DNA of 64,000 nucleotides from Balneolaceae bacterium (lineage in GTDB: Bacteria; Bacteroidota; Rhodothermia; Balneolales; Balneolaceae), in NCBI GenBank assembly GCA_017795005.1, contig CP051242.1, positions 2,380,976 to 2,444,975 on the forward strand, read 5' to 3'. Positions 36,386 to 46,590 of this stretch are shown here, one piece after another (positions within the stretch are counted from its first letter, which is position 1; the number at the start of each line of letters is the position of its first letter). The notes below the pieces were generated by a model. It was not told the DNA's origin. It ran no database searches and saw only the letters and a list, made by a program, of their open reading frames with translations. The position numbers were made by a program, and so were the translations under genes.

Positions 36386-39300
36386 AAGTCTATTCCTATT
36401 GAGAAATAATGAACAGCTTTTGAAACAAACCCACTTCTACCGTATGCCCAAGCGATATCATATCTGAGTGGTAATCCAAATACAATAGTTCGAAGTCCAA
36501 ACCCAGCTCCTGCTAAAAGATCTCCATCAATGTATTCAGTAAAAGGAACTAACTCATTATCCTGATTATACAGATATCCGGTTTTTGTTTCTCCTAGTCT
36601 GAAATCAAGATCTTTTGAATTAACAACTGGGTTTTCATTTTCATCCAGATAATTACCGTTGATATCAAATCCCCAGGCAGTTCCAATATCGAAGAATGCC
36701 GCACCAGTGATATTATATAGTGGCAATATTGGAAGTGCTCCCGGAACTACTGCTGCAAATAATGGAAACCTGAACTCGGTATTAATTAGTGCAAACTTAT
36801 TTCCATAAATTGCATTGTATTCATAGCCCCTGAGCGGTACTGCGGGAAGTGTAAAGAAAGTATCGGCGAGACGTTCTAGTGGTATTCCATTATCAGACCA
36901 ACGCTGATTAATCCACCCTAACATTCCACCCATAAAATAGGTCTGAGAGTCTCCACCAATGGAAGCTGCGCCAGACCCTCGGAATGCTAACGAATAGTTA
37001 GTACCAAGATTTACATAATGGCGGAAATCACCTAAAACAGAAGCAAACACAGGCGAATCATTTCCAAGTCCCGGACTTCCGGAAAAACTAATAGAAAACC
37101 TTGTTCCGCCTCTGGGTGTTATAAAGCCAGGTAAAGTTGCGTCTTTGGTGTATGATAATTGAGGATATAAAAATGAGCTACTTAAATTTTGTGCTTCGCC
37201 ATTAGAACTACCAATACCATAAAACGCAGCTAAGGGATTAAATACAGTATCATAATCTCTTACCAATCCAATCCATGAAACTCCAAAGTCAATCCTTCTG
37301 AATTTATCTAAGGGGTATTGCATATTGTATGCTCCTCCGTAGGTTCTGAAACGAAGAAGGTCCCCTCCTAAGGTCTGATATTGTCTGGATGAATGGAAAT
37401 ACGAGAAGTATAAATTAGTGCGGTTTTTGAGATATCCATATTGAATGGAATAATCACTATTCCTTAAATCAGTTTGGAAATTAGTTCCCATTGCTAATTG
37501 GTGATCTCCCAATAGATCGCTAATCAAAAATTGTGTTAAAGCATAAGTACCATACGTAGATGCTACAATTCCCGGGCTGTAGGCAATATCAGTACTAAAT
37601 GTGAGTCTGTAATCCCGCGGAAGATATCTTCCGTCCTCAGTTACATTATCTTCCAAATCAAAAATAAATTCATCTTCCAGAAGTAGTGTAGTATCCTGAA
37701 TGACTTCTTCTGAAAAAACATAATTCCTGAAATCAATCTCCCCGCTGTTCTCAAATGTACTATTTCTTTCAGCTTCAGTTTGATTAGCTTCTGCTTCTTC
37801 TTTATCCATTTGAGTTCGTTCAACAGCTGTAACAACGCCATCTTTGTACATTTGCTGAGCATATAGTGTGGCAGGCACACGGTCACTCAGGCTCTCAGCA
37901 GCCCTTCTCTTAGCCCAATAATTTTGAGATAATGGTTCTGCTTTTTTTCTTGTAAAGGGAGATTTTAACAAGAAAACATCAAGGTAACCTTCATTAATAG
38001 AACTCATTGCAATTCTGCTCCCATCCGAACTAATCGAAAACTGGGATACCCCAGCCTGAAGATCTGTTATTGCAGAGGCTGAATTAGTTTCAAAATCAAA
38101 CTCATAAATATTTTGAATCCCATTCTCGTCAGAATTAAAAACTAATCTTCCACTTCTGGTCATAGCTGGCTGCATTTCGCTCCAGATATTTGTAGCTGTA
38201 ATTCTTTTTGCAGACGATTCACCAATTTCTACACTATAGATATCTGTTTGGTACATGCTATTATCACTCAGTAACCTGTATTCTGTTTTATAGGTATCCA
38301 AGTCTGTTTTTGCTCCTCTGTCTGATGAGAAATAGATTGTTTTTGAATCGTTAGACCAAACGGGTTCCCGGTCAGAGAAGAAATCTTTAGTGATGTTTTC
38401 AAGCTCTTTAGTCTGTAAATCATACACGAAGATATCTTGTAATGGGCCAATATTACCATCAAAAGCCAACCTCGACCCATCCGGAGACCATGAAATAGAT
38501 TCAATTGCATCCAGATTTGGGAATTTAATTTTCTGGATTTTTCCAGTCCTGTAATTTACAATAGCAATATCATCGGCTCCTTTAGTTTTCGTTGAAAGAG
38601 CAATGTTTAGCCCATCCGGAGACCATGTTAGATTCGGATTCAGAATATTAAGCTCTTCAAAATCCGGGTTGTCTTCTCCCCTGACTAAAGTTTTAAGTTT
38701 TCTTCCATTTAATGCATCAATAACTATAATATCGAAATAGCCTCTTTTGTTAGTGATAAAAGCAATCTTATCACCTTGAGGTGAAATCGCAGGACTAGTA
38801 TTATAACTACCATAATCTCCTCTTCGGGTCATTAGTGTCGCAATTGCTTTTGCATTCTCACGCTCAGCTACTTCCGGGAAATAGCGCTCCTTAAGATATT
38901 GTTCCCAGCGTTCTGAAAGCTCCTGAGTTGTAAGTCCGAGGGCATCTGCAAAACCATACTCAATACTTCTACTGGTTTTAATTCTATTAAGAATTTCAGC
39001 AATCTTTTCTCGGCCATACTCTTCAACAATGAAATTCCAGACTGATTGACCACCTCGATACGCATAATATCCACTCAAATACTGGATAGGCGGCAGATAT
39101 CCATTAATAACGGCATCTCTTATAAACATATCGGTATTCGTATCCCAACCAAGTGCAGTATATTCAGCAAGCCCTTCTTCGAACCAAAGTGGAAATACCA
39201 GCTGAATGTTATTTCTGATTATAGACTGGATAGAACCTCCATAGAACATATCATTGAACACGGCATGTACTAGTTCATGATGCAGAGTTCTTCTGAAATC

Positions 39301-39696
39301 AGCATAATCTCCACTGAATGGTACCGTCATTCTGTTTTTTGCTTTATCGGTAACACCCCCTATTCCTTCGGCGCTTGTAGGAAGTGCTACTACGTTTGTT
39401 TGGGAGAAGTCGTTATGTGAATCATAGATTATTAGAGGAATCCGATCTACAATTTCATGGTTAAAATCTTCGCGAAGTTGTTTGTAAGCAGATTCTAAAC
39501 TTTGAGCAGCAAATTCTGCTAATTCATAATTTTTTGAACCATAGTAATAAACATCAAAATGTTTTGACTGAATGTACCTCCATTCAAAATTTTCATATTG
39601 CACCCTATTCTTTCCAAAAGAAAAATATTGAGCGTTAAGTGTTGTTATTCCAACGAAAATGGCCAAGAAAAAAACAGATACTAGTTTTGCTCTCAT
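36382..39696 (-). CDS. secreted gluzincin protease / TolB-like propeller / outer-membrane barrel fusion
   Basis: A 1104-residue protein with three parts after the signal peptide (residues 1-22). Residues about 30-280 are a peptidase-MA-like domain with zinc motif HELVH (His140, Glu141, His144) and third-ligand region FEEGLAEY (Glu173/174). Residues about 285-590 carry TolB/WD40-type propeller repeats (NLTWSPDGLNIALST, SISWSPDGSRLAFDG). After a charged linker (about 590-690), residues 700-1104 are a BamA/surface-antigen-like beta barrel ending in aromatic-terminated VHYFSIGIDF. I infer an outer-membrane protein with a periplasmic or surface protease. It is 18 bases after rnr. Confidence 0.85.
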   Translation of the reverse strand: MRAKLVSVFFLAIFVGITTLNAQYFSFGKNRVQYENFEWRYIQSKHFDVYYYGSKNYELAEFAAQSLESAYKQLREDFNHEIVDRIPLIIYDSHNDFSQTNVVALPTSAEGIGGVTDKAKNRMTVPFSGDYADFRRTLHHELVHAVFNDMFYGGSIQSIIRNNIQLVFPLWFEEGLAEYTALGWDTNTDMFIRDAVINGYLPPIQYLSGYYAYRGGQSVWNFIVEEYGREKIAEILNRIKTSRSIEYGFADALGLTTQELSERWEQYLKERYFPEVAERENAKAIATLMTRRGDYGSYNTSPAISPQGDKIAFITNKRGYFDIIVIDALNGRKLKTLVRGEDNPDFEELNILNPNLTWSPDGLNIALSTKTKGADDIAIVNYRTGKIQKIKFPNLDAIESISWSPDGSRLAFDGNIGPLQDIFVYDLQTKELENITKDFFSDREPVWSNDSKTIYFSSDRGAKTDLDTYKTEYRLLSDNSMYQTDIYSVEIGESSAKRITATNIWSEMQPAMTRSGRLVFNSDENGIQNIYEFDFETNSASAITDLQAGVSQFSISSDGSRIAMSSINEGYLDVFLLKSPFTRKKAEPLSQNYWAKRRAAESLSDRVPATLYAQQMYKDGVVTAVERTQMDKEEAEANQTEAERNSTFENSGEIDFRNYVFSEEVIQDTTLLLEDEFIFDLEDNVTEDGRYLPRDYRLTFSTDIAYSPGIVASTYGTYALTQFLISDLLGDHQLAMGTNFQTDLRNSDYSIQYGYLKNRTNLYFSYFHSSRQYQTLGGDLLRFRTYGGAYNMQYPLDKFRRIDFGVSWIGLVRDYDTVFNPLAAFYGIGSSNGEAQNLSSSFLYPQLSYTKDATLPGFITPRGGTRFSISFSGSPGLGNDSPVFASVLGDFRHYVNLGTNYSLAFRGSGAASIGGDSQTYFMGGMLGWINQRWSDNGIPLERLADTFFTLPAVPLRGYEYNAIYGNKFALINTEFRFPLFAAVVPGALPILPLYNITGAAFFDIGTAWGFDINGNYLDENENPVVNSKDLDFRLGETKTGYLYNQDNELVPFTEYIDGDLLAGAGFGLRTIVFGLPLRYDIAWAYGRSGFVSKAVHYFSIGIDF

Positions 39697-39714
39697 AACT
39701 ACTAGGATTATGGT

Positions 39715-41868
39715 TTATGCTGGTACAAAATCAATTTGTCGCTTCTGATGATTTACACTATCTACACGAATACGAATATCATCCCCTAATTGAAAGCTTT
39801 TTTTACTGGACCTTCCAATCAGACTATGACTTCTTTGATCATAATTATAATAATCACCTTTGAGGTCACTTACTCTAATCATGCCTTCGCAATGTATATC
39901 TTTTAGATTAACAAAAATACCTCTTTCAGTAACACCACTGATAACTCCATCAAAGGTTTCACCAATTTTGTTACTTAAAAATTCAACTTGTTTTAGCTTA
40001 ATGGAATCCCGTTCTGCATCAACAGCAACGCGTTCCCTTTCGCTACAATGCTCACCGTTTTTCTTTAGTGTATCAAAGTTATATGCGACAGCTCCTGAAG
40101 CATATCCTTTTAACAGGCGGTGAACAATAACATCAGGGTAACGGCGAATCGGACTGGTAAAGTGTGCGTAATGTTGAAATCCTAGTCCAAAATGCCCAAT
40201 ATTTTGTGGACTATATTCTGCTTTTGCCATTGCACGTAGAGTAAGTTCATTCACAATGGTCTCAACACTTGTCCCTTTTACATCATTAAGTAACTTATTT
40301 ATTGTTTTTGGGGATACTTTATTTCCCAGTTCAAAATGAACACCAATTGGTTTAACCTGGTCTGCAACTGCAGCAAGTTTTTTATCATCCGGTTTATCAT
40401 GAATCCTGTAAAAGAAAGGAAACAAGTTCTTACTCTTCCTCTTTCCTGAAGAATCTCTGAGTTTATCGATATGAATAGCTACCGTTTTATTGGCCATCAA
40501 CATGCACTCTTCTATCAACCGATGAGCGAATATTCTCTTTTTTAAAACAACCTTAATTGGTTTACCATGTTCATCGAGGACAAATCTTGGCTCTGGGCTG
40601 TCAAAGTCAATTGCCCCCTCTCTGAATCTTTTGTCCATCAATGTTTTAGCCAGTTTACCTGCCAGATGAACTTCGTTCTTAAACTCATGATTTTTTCCAT
40701 CCAGAATTTCCTGAGCATGCTCATACGTAAAACGCTGTTTAGAATGGATTACGGTTTCTTCAATTGAGTAATCAACCAGATTACCATCTTTATCGATTTC
40801 CATGAAACAGCTATATGTAAGCTTGTCTTCATTTGGTCGAAGGCTACAAACTCCATTACTCAGTCGTTCGGGCAACATCGGTATCACACGATCGACTAAA
40901 TAAATACTCGTTCCTCTATCAAATGCCTCTTTATCAAGTGGAGTATCAGGTTTTACATAATTGGTGACGTCTGCAATATGAACGCCTAAATAGTAATTCC
41001 CATTTTCATTAAAAGAGATGCTTAGAGCATCGTCAAAATCTTTGGCATCAACCGGATCGATGGTAAAAACCATTTCATTTCTCATATCCTTTCTTCTGGA
41101 TATTTCTTCATCAGGAATTTGATCCGGGATGGTTTCGGCAAACTTTTCCACGTCGGGCGGAAAATCTGCAACGAGTTCATTTTCGGCTAAAATCGAAAGG
41201 ATATTTGCATCATTTGTACCCGATTTACCTAGAATAGAAGTGATTTTAGCTTCTGGCAGTGCCTGAGGATGAACCCATTTTTCAAGTTTGAAAATTACCT
41301 TATCCTCATTCTGCGCTCTGTTGAGATTTTCAGGAAGAACATAAAAATCAGTATGAGCAGATTTTGTATCCGGCTCGATGATATACGTTTTAGTACCTGT
41401 TCTTTTTAACGTACCAACGTAAAAATCTTTGCCCCTCTTAGCTATCTCTACTACTTTTCCTTTGGACTGACCTGACCTTCTGTTATCACTGGAGAGTTTT
41501 ACTTTTACTATATCTCCCTGAAGAGCTGTACCAACATCCCGTCTGTGAATTTTGATATCTTCATCAAACCCTTCAATTAATACAAAACCCATTCCGGTTT
41601 TAGTAATCTGAATAGTTCCTTCAATCAGATTACTGGTAGTCGATTTTTGAGAATCTTTCTTTTTCAGATGAATACTGTTTCCCTGCCTGGTAATTAATTG
41701 CTTACTAGAAAGACTATTTATGGCTTTATCCAGACGCTTAACTTCTTTTCTGCTACTTAACTGTAGTACACTTTTTATGGTATCTCTAGACAAGTTTGAG
41801 TCAGGGCTGTTTTTTACTAAATCTAAAATTATGTCCTCTAACGTACTTAGCCGCTGATTTCTACTCAT
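39715..41868 (-). CDS. rnr: ribonuclease R
   Basis: A 717-residue 3'-5' exoribonuclease. In order: an N-terminal winged-helix region (1-70), OB/cold-shock domains (about 80-230), the RNB catalytic domain with DPVDAKDFDDALSI near 270-283 (metal-binding Asp cluster), and a C-terminal S1 domain (about 640-715). It lacks the long lysine-rich tail of E. coli RNase R. It degrades structured RNA and helps in ribosome rescue. The start codon abuts the tamB stop with no spacer. Confidence 0.95.
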   Translation of the reverse strand: MSRNQRLSTLEDIILDLVKNSPDSNLSRDTIKSVLQLSSRKEVKRLDKAINSLSSKQLITRQGNSIHLKKKDSQKSTTSNLIEGTIQITKTGMGFVLIEGFDEDIKIHRRDVGTALQGDIVKVKLSSDNRRSGQSKGKVVEIAKRGKDFYVGTLKRTGTKTYIIEPDTKSAHTDFYVLPENLNRAQNEDKVIFKLEKWVHPQALPEAKITSILGKSGTNDANILSILAENELVADFPPDVEKFAETIPDQIPDEEISRRKDMRNEMVFTIDPVDAKDFDDALSISFNENGNYYLGVHIADVTNYVKPDTPLDKEAFDRGTSIYLVDRVIPMLPERLSNGVCSLRPNEDKLTYSCFMEIDKDGNLVDYSIEETVIHSKQRFTYEHAQEILDGKNHEFKNEVHLAGKLAKTLMDKRFREGAIDFDSPEPRFVLDEHGKPIKVVLKKRIFAHRLIEECMLMANKTVAIHIDKLRDSSGKRKSKNLFPFFYRIHDKPDDKKLAAVADQVKPIGVHFELGNKVSPKTINKLLNDVKGTSVETIVNELTLRAMAKAEYSPQNIGHFGLGFQHYAHFTSPIRRYPDVIVHRLLKGYASGAVAYNFDTLKKNGEHCSERERVAVDAERDSIKLKQVEFLSNKIGETFDGVISGVTERGIFVNLKDIHCEGMIRVSDLKGDYYNYDQRSHSLIGRSSKKSFQLGDDIRIRVDSVNHQKRQIDFVPA

Positions 41869-44800
41869 TCAATCCCTTCTTTGTGATGTTGAATTCTGAT
41901 TTTGTTCGCTTTCCTGATCTTGTGATTGTTCCTCTTCCTTTTCTTTTTTTCCGAAAATCTTCCTAAAAGGATTAGCCAGTTTTCTGAAAAATTCATTCCA
42001 GCTATTAAAACTTACTTCGGCCTCTAATCCCACTCCATTAATATCTTGTCCTTGCTGGCCATCTTCAACCCCACCGAAATTACTAAATGTTGGGTCCTGC
42101 CTGTGAAATGCTGTTACAGAAAGAGTTTGGTTAATACGATAGGTAGCTCCAATATCGCCGATATTAGATTGGGCACCTGTTATTTGACCTTCTCGACTCA
42201 ATATAATCCTGTCATTATATAACCTAAGTGCTACAGCAAGATCTACATTATTATAGGTATTCAAGTTAAAATCAATATCAAGACTTCCAATATCACTTCT
42301 CAAAAGAGAGTTTATCTGATTTGATAAAAGTGGACTTATTACCTGACTCGAAAGTAATGGATTTAATACAGCACTACTACCTGAAAAATTATCGGTAAGT
42401 GAGTTTGTTGCGCTTGAATTCGCCGTTGCAGATGGAATAAAGTCTCCCATTAACAGAAAACTGGTAGCCTGAATAAGCTTTTCATCTTCATTTCTGTTTA
42501 ATGAATTAATCTGAGTAGATAATGTAGTGTTCTGCCGCGATTCAAACGTATTTGGCAACCGGAAAAAGAAATTGTTCTCAATACTATTCAAAGATCCTTC
42601 AATATTAAGCACTAATTGAACCGGTACACGTTGGGAAGTTTCCTGATCAATCTCAGCTCTTGCTCTTGTAAGAGTATTGATATCCGGACGGGCTTCATAT
42701 ACCGCCTCGAGATCTAGACGAGCATCGGTTGGGGCACCTTCCCAAATAATAGTACCACCGGGAGAAAGTTCAAATCTTCTCGTAAAAATATCACCACTAA
42801 CGAAATTATAAGTCCCACCTGAAATATTAAACTGTCCAAACATACTTAGATTTTCATCCTGAAGCTGAATCCTAAGCCGACCTGTTCCATTAGCGGTAAT
42901 CATATCACCGGTAATTGGGTCGAAAATCAAGCGGACCGTCATTGGTTGATTCGCAATAAATTGAAGATCCATAGTAAATCTTTCAATAAAAGTACGTTCG
43001 AAAGGATTTTCATCATCTTCAACAATAAAAACTTCGCCTTCTCTTTTAGTTGTCTTTCCTCTTTTATTTACTTCTGAAAAATCATCCACAAAACGAATGA
43101 ACTTATTGTCTTCATCAAATTCAGTTTCCTCCAAAAGAGGAATCCCGATATTTGAGAAATCAGAAATATACACTGGTGTTACAGTTGAAAGAATGGGATT
43201 TAGATTTGTTCCTGTTAAACGAATTGTACTTGTACCATATGCATCTCCAAAAAAAGGTACTGTAGGGTCTAAAGAGCTATTCAAAAATTGAAATTCATCC
43301 ATTTCAACTTCCAGATCAATCAAATGGATGGGTTGGAAATCATTTAGATCATATGTACCTCGTATAATTGCAGAACCACCTGACGGATCAATGACAAATA
43401 CATCGTCAAACTCCAATCCATTTGATCTGGAAAAACTTATCAATCCCTGCCCATAATAAAATGTATCCAGAAATTTAGGTTTCATATAAACAGCATCTTC
43501 CATGCCGATTTCATAATCAATATTAAAATCATAGGTATCCAGATTTCCCCAAACAAATCCCCTTCCGGAAGCTTTTCCGGACATTTCTGAGAATACTTTA
43601 GGAGCAATAAAAGGAATAATCCATAAATCAATATTATCGAATTTAAGGTCGAAACTATATAAAGAATCTAAATCCGGGAACTCTCCGTTTTCCGGAGCTA
43701 GTACGTAACCATCTAATTCAATATCCTGACCACTACGTGTATTTCGAACAAAATACTCTGGATACTTTGTTGAATCGGTATTAACTGAAATATTTGTATC
43801 GAACCTGTTTAAAGACTGATTGAACACACTACTTACAGTTACATCACCCACAACATTATTATCCAGTCCAAACTCGAGGACATTTAATTCTCCTTGTATA
43901 GTCGGAATTCTCGTAAGTGATCGGGTGGTAAATCTTCCGTCCAATTCTCCTGAGAAATTTAGTCTCCCATTGATGAGATCTGAAATTCTTGAAAGATCCA
44001 CACTTCTTATTACATAATTCACAGAATCAGTAGGAATATTACTAAAAGTACCTTCTACACTTATGAATTCTTCAAAATTTGAGAAAGTAAAATCCTCAAA
44101 AAGCAATTTATTTTCAGGTTGATAAACTACAAAAGGAAGTCCCTGGTTTTCCCATTTATATACCTCACTACCCAGCTCAAAGTTTGATATAGTCATATTA
44201 AGGCTACTATCTCTGAGTATTATGTTTCCTTCCAATTTTAATTCAGCCTCTTCTGCAAGCCGTACAATATTATTGGTGAACATTAATGAATCTTCCTGCA
44301 TATCTAACTGAAAGTTAAATCCTCTCGCAGAAATTAAATCAGTTGTTAGTCCGGCACTTTCAATTTGTAGCCTCAGTGTACTAAAGTCTTTTAGCTCCTC
44401 ATAAGCTCTGAAACTTCCCGTAATCTGAGCATTTAATGTATCGGCCTGATATTGTTTATAAGAAAGTAAAGGGTCAGAAACAGATGCGTTAAATAGAATG
44501 CGCTCATTATTCGCATTTATATTTGATGACAGTTGCGCCTTTGAACTAAAGGCGGGTAATTCTGGAAAATAAGCTCTTAACAGATTTGTGTTCTTTAATG
44601 TGAGATCGAGAGTAAAGTTCTGATCTGATATCTGGACATTATCTCTTGTAAGCGGAACCCTATTTTTAAGTAAAAACTCCTGGTTTACATGTTCTTTAAA
44701 ATATGACAACCAGAATGGGGCTAACACTGAAACCTCATTAGGATCAAATATGCCATTCACATCCAAATCGAATGCCGTAGAAGTAATTCTTAACTCCCTT

Positions 44801-46587
44801 GAGTTTAAACCCGGCTCATTGAAATCTGCATATATTTGATGAATTGGTAGCGTATCACCACCAACCACAGAAAAAGGAATATCTAAACTTATCTGACCAT
44901 AGATATTTTCTCTATTTGATCCTGAAAGAAACAACTCATAGTCAAGATCAACTACAGCTTCTGCTAAACCATTTATTTGAGTTAAAGATTTGATATCAAG
45001 TCTTCGTGCCTGACCGGAAAACTCAATTGCAGGAATCGAATCTGTAACCTGTATAGTTCCTCTTCCTGAAACACTTGTAGTTGGAGAAGATAAATTTAAA
45101 TATGGAGTAAAAACCCCCTTGGTCCAATTACCTGAAATCGACAAAGAATCGAAAAAAACGTCATTAAAGAATCCCGATCCTAAATCTATCTCTGCTTCTC
45201 CAATTGAATTTTTTAAATTTAAAAGATCATCAGTTTCAAACTTTATAACTCCTGATAAGCTAGTGCTTTTAATTGGGTAATTAACTAATCCGGAAAGATT
45301 TACACTGTCTAATCTGGCTAAGCTATTTATCGTTAAGTTCTCAGCAATAAGTAATTCGCTATTTATATTCGCACTTCCTTTTGCGTGCAAAATTTCCAAT
45401 TTGGTGTTTAGCAGGTCTAAATCTCCATTAACTTCAATATCAAAACTTGAAGTTGAAAGTGTTTTATATTGTTCATTGGATAGATTGGGAAGTAAAACTC
45501 TTATTTCAGTTGTATCCAGATAAACATTATTGATATTTGTTTCAAAACGAACCTGTTCTGAATTTAAAGGGTCTACCACATATCCAAACCCATCTAGACT
45601 ACTTTCACCAAATCCTAACAGGTACTCATCCACGGACAACGAATCAATACTTCCATTAGCTTTCATCTCAAAATAGATACTTTGAGCATAGTTGGGATAC
45701 TCCGGAAAGAACCTCTGTAATGTTGTTGGTTCGAGTATTAATTCTTCCAGGTTAATAGAAAGTTTTGACTGTATTATTTGTTCAATTAAATTACCTTTGA
45801 ATACATCTACTCCATCTGCTTCTCCTCCAAATCTTATCGAGGAATTTCCAAATCGAGCGTTAAAGGCGTTAAACTCCAGATACCTTTCATCATTAAAAAT
45901 CTGTCCATACAGATTAGCATTTTCAATATTCAGTTCGGGAATAGTTACTGAAAGTTGATCAATATCAACAAATCTACCTTCAGGACTATAATCTACAAAC
46001 ATACTTATATTTAAATTCTGAATGGTAAGCGAATCCTGATTATCCGGTAAATTAGGACCTAACTCTTTTAGAATAATTGTGCCGTTTGAAAATACAACTG
46101 AAGGGGCTAGAACTTCGACAAAAGGGCTTGATTTAATTTGGTTATTTGAAGTTGCAGAATCAGATTGATTTCTCTTTTGTATTGCTGTAAGCAGTGAGCG
46201 CGATGGATTTTTTTCCAAAACTAGTTTAGGAGAATTGACTTCCAAACTATTTACTACAAATCTGTTTGAAAATAATGCCCAAAAATCCAATGTAGCTGAA
46301 AGGGTATCTGTTTCAAAAATTGGGATTTGAGAACTTGAGTCAGGATAAAGTGCCACATTCTTAAACTGGTAACTTAAAGGTAATACTCCCGAAAAATCCC
46401 CTAATTTTAATACTCCTGTAAATTGAGAATTAAATCGTTCTTCGATCTTTGTTACGATGTAGCTTTTTGAAGCGGGCAGTTGTAACAGTCCGAATCCAAT
46501 CGCACCCAAAAGAATTATCAGAGCGATAATTCCTCCTATTGTTGTCCAGAAAAAAGACCAGGTTTTATGTAACCAGCGCAATGCCAT
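41869..46587 (-). CDS. tamB: TamB-type translocation and assembly module / AsmA-like protein
   Basis: A 1572-residue protein. One N-terminal membrane helix (near 12-36) is followed by a very long beta-rich body, AsmA-like at first (FNSQFTGVLKLGDFSG), and the C-terminal DUF490 domain with NGTGRLRIQLQDENLSMFG and IWEGAPTDARLDLEAVY. The last 45 residues are a charged Lys/Glu/Gln tail. TamB-type bridges are thought to move phospholipids or help outer-membrane protein insertion. No tamA is adjacent, as usual in this group. It lies 3 bases after aroB in the operon. Confidence 0.93.
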   Translation of the reverse strand: MALRWLHKTWSFFWTTIGGIIALIILLGAIGFGLLQLPASKSYIVTKIEERFNSQFTGVLKLGDFSGVLPLSYQFKNVALYPDSSSQIPIFETDTLSATLDFWALFSNRFVVNSLEVNSPKLVLEKNPSRSLLTAIQKRNQSDSATSNNQIKSSPFVEVLAPSVVFSNGTIILKELGPNLPDNQDSLTIQNLNISMFVDYSPEGRFVDIDQLSVTIPELNIENANLYGQIFNDERYLEFNAFNARFGNSSIRFGGEADGVDVFKGNLIEQIIQSKLSINLEELILEPTTLQRFFPEYPNYAQSIYFEMKANGSIDSLSVDEYLLGFGESSLDGFGYVVDPLNSEQVRFETNINNVYLDTTEIRVLLPNLSNEQYKTLSTSSFDIEVNGDLDLLNTKLEILHAKGSANINSELLIAENLTINSLARLDSVNLSGLVNYPIKSTSLSGVIKFETDDLLNLKNSIGEAEIDLGSGFFNDVFFDSLSISGNWTKGVFTPYLNLSSPTTSVSGRGTIQVTDSIPAIEFSGQARRLDIKSLTQINGLAEAVVDLDYELFLSGSNRENIYGQISLDIPFSVVGGDTLPIHQIYADFNEPGLNSRELRITSTAFDLDVNGIFDPNEVSVLAPFWLSYFKEHVNQEFLLKNRVPLTRDNVQISDQNFTLDLTLKNTNLLRAYFPELPAFSSKAQLSSNINANNERILFNASVSDPLLSYKQYQADTLNAQITGSFRAYEELKDFSTLRLQIESAGLTTDLISARGFNFQLDMQEDSLMFTNNIVRLAEEAELKLEGNIILRDSSLNMTISNFELGSEVYKWENQGLPFVVYQPENKLLFEDFTFSNFEEFISVEGTFSNIPTDSVNYVIRSVDLSRISDLINGRLNFSGELDGRFTTRSLTRIPTIQGELNVLEFGLDNNVVGDVTVSSVFNQSLNRFDTNISVNTDSTKYPEYFVRNTRSGQDIELDGYVLAPENGEFPDLDSLYSFDLKFDNIDLWIIPFIAPKVFSEMSGKASGRGFVWGNLDTYDFNIDYEIGMEDAVYMKPKFLDTFYYGQGLISFSRSNGLEFDDVFVIDPSGGSAIIRGTYDLNDFQPIHLIDLEVEMDEFQFLNSSLDPTVPFFGDAYGTSTIRLTGTNLNPILSTVTPVYISDFSNIGIPLLEETEFDEDNKFIRFVDDFSEVNKRGKTTKREGEVFIVEDDENPFERTFIERFTMDLQFIANQPMTVRLIFDPITGDMITANGTGRLRIQLQDENLSMFGQFNISGGTYNFVSGDIFTRRFELSPGGTIIWEGAPTDARLDLEAVYEARPDINTLTRARAEIDQETSQRVPVQLVLNIEGSLNSIENNFFFRLPNTFESRQNTTLSTQINSLNRNEDEKLIQATSFLLMGDFIPSATANSSATNSLTDNFSGSSAVLNPLLSSQVISPLLSNQINSLLRSDIGSLDIDFNLNTYNNVDLAVALRLYNDRIILSREGQITGAQSNIGDIGATYRINQTLSVTAFHRQDPTFSNFGGVEDGQQGQDINGVGLEAEVSFNSWNEFFRKLANPFRKIFGKKEKEEEQSQDQESEQNQNSTSQRRD

Positions 46588-46590
46588 ATA

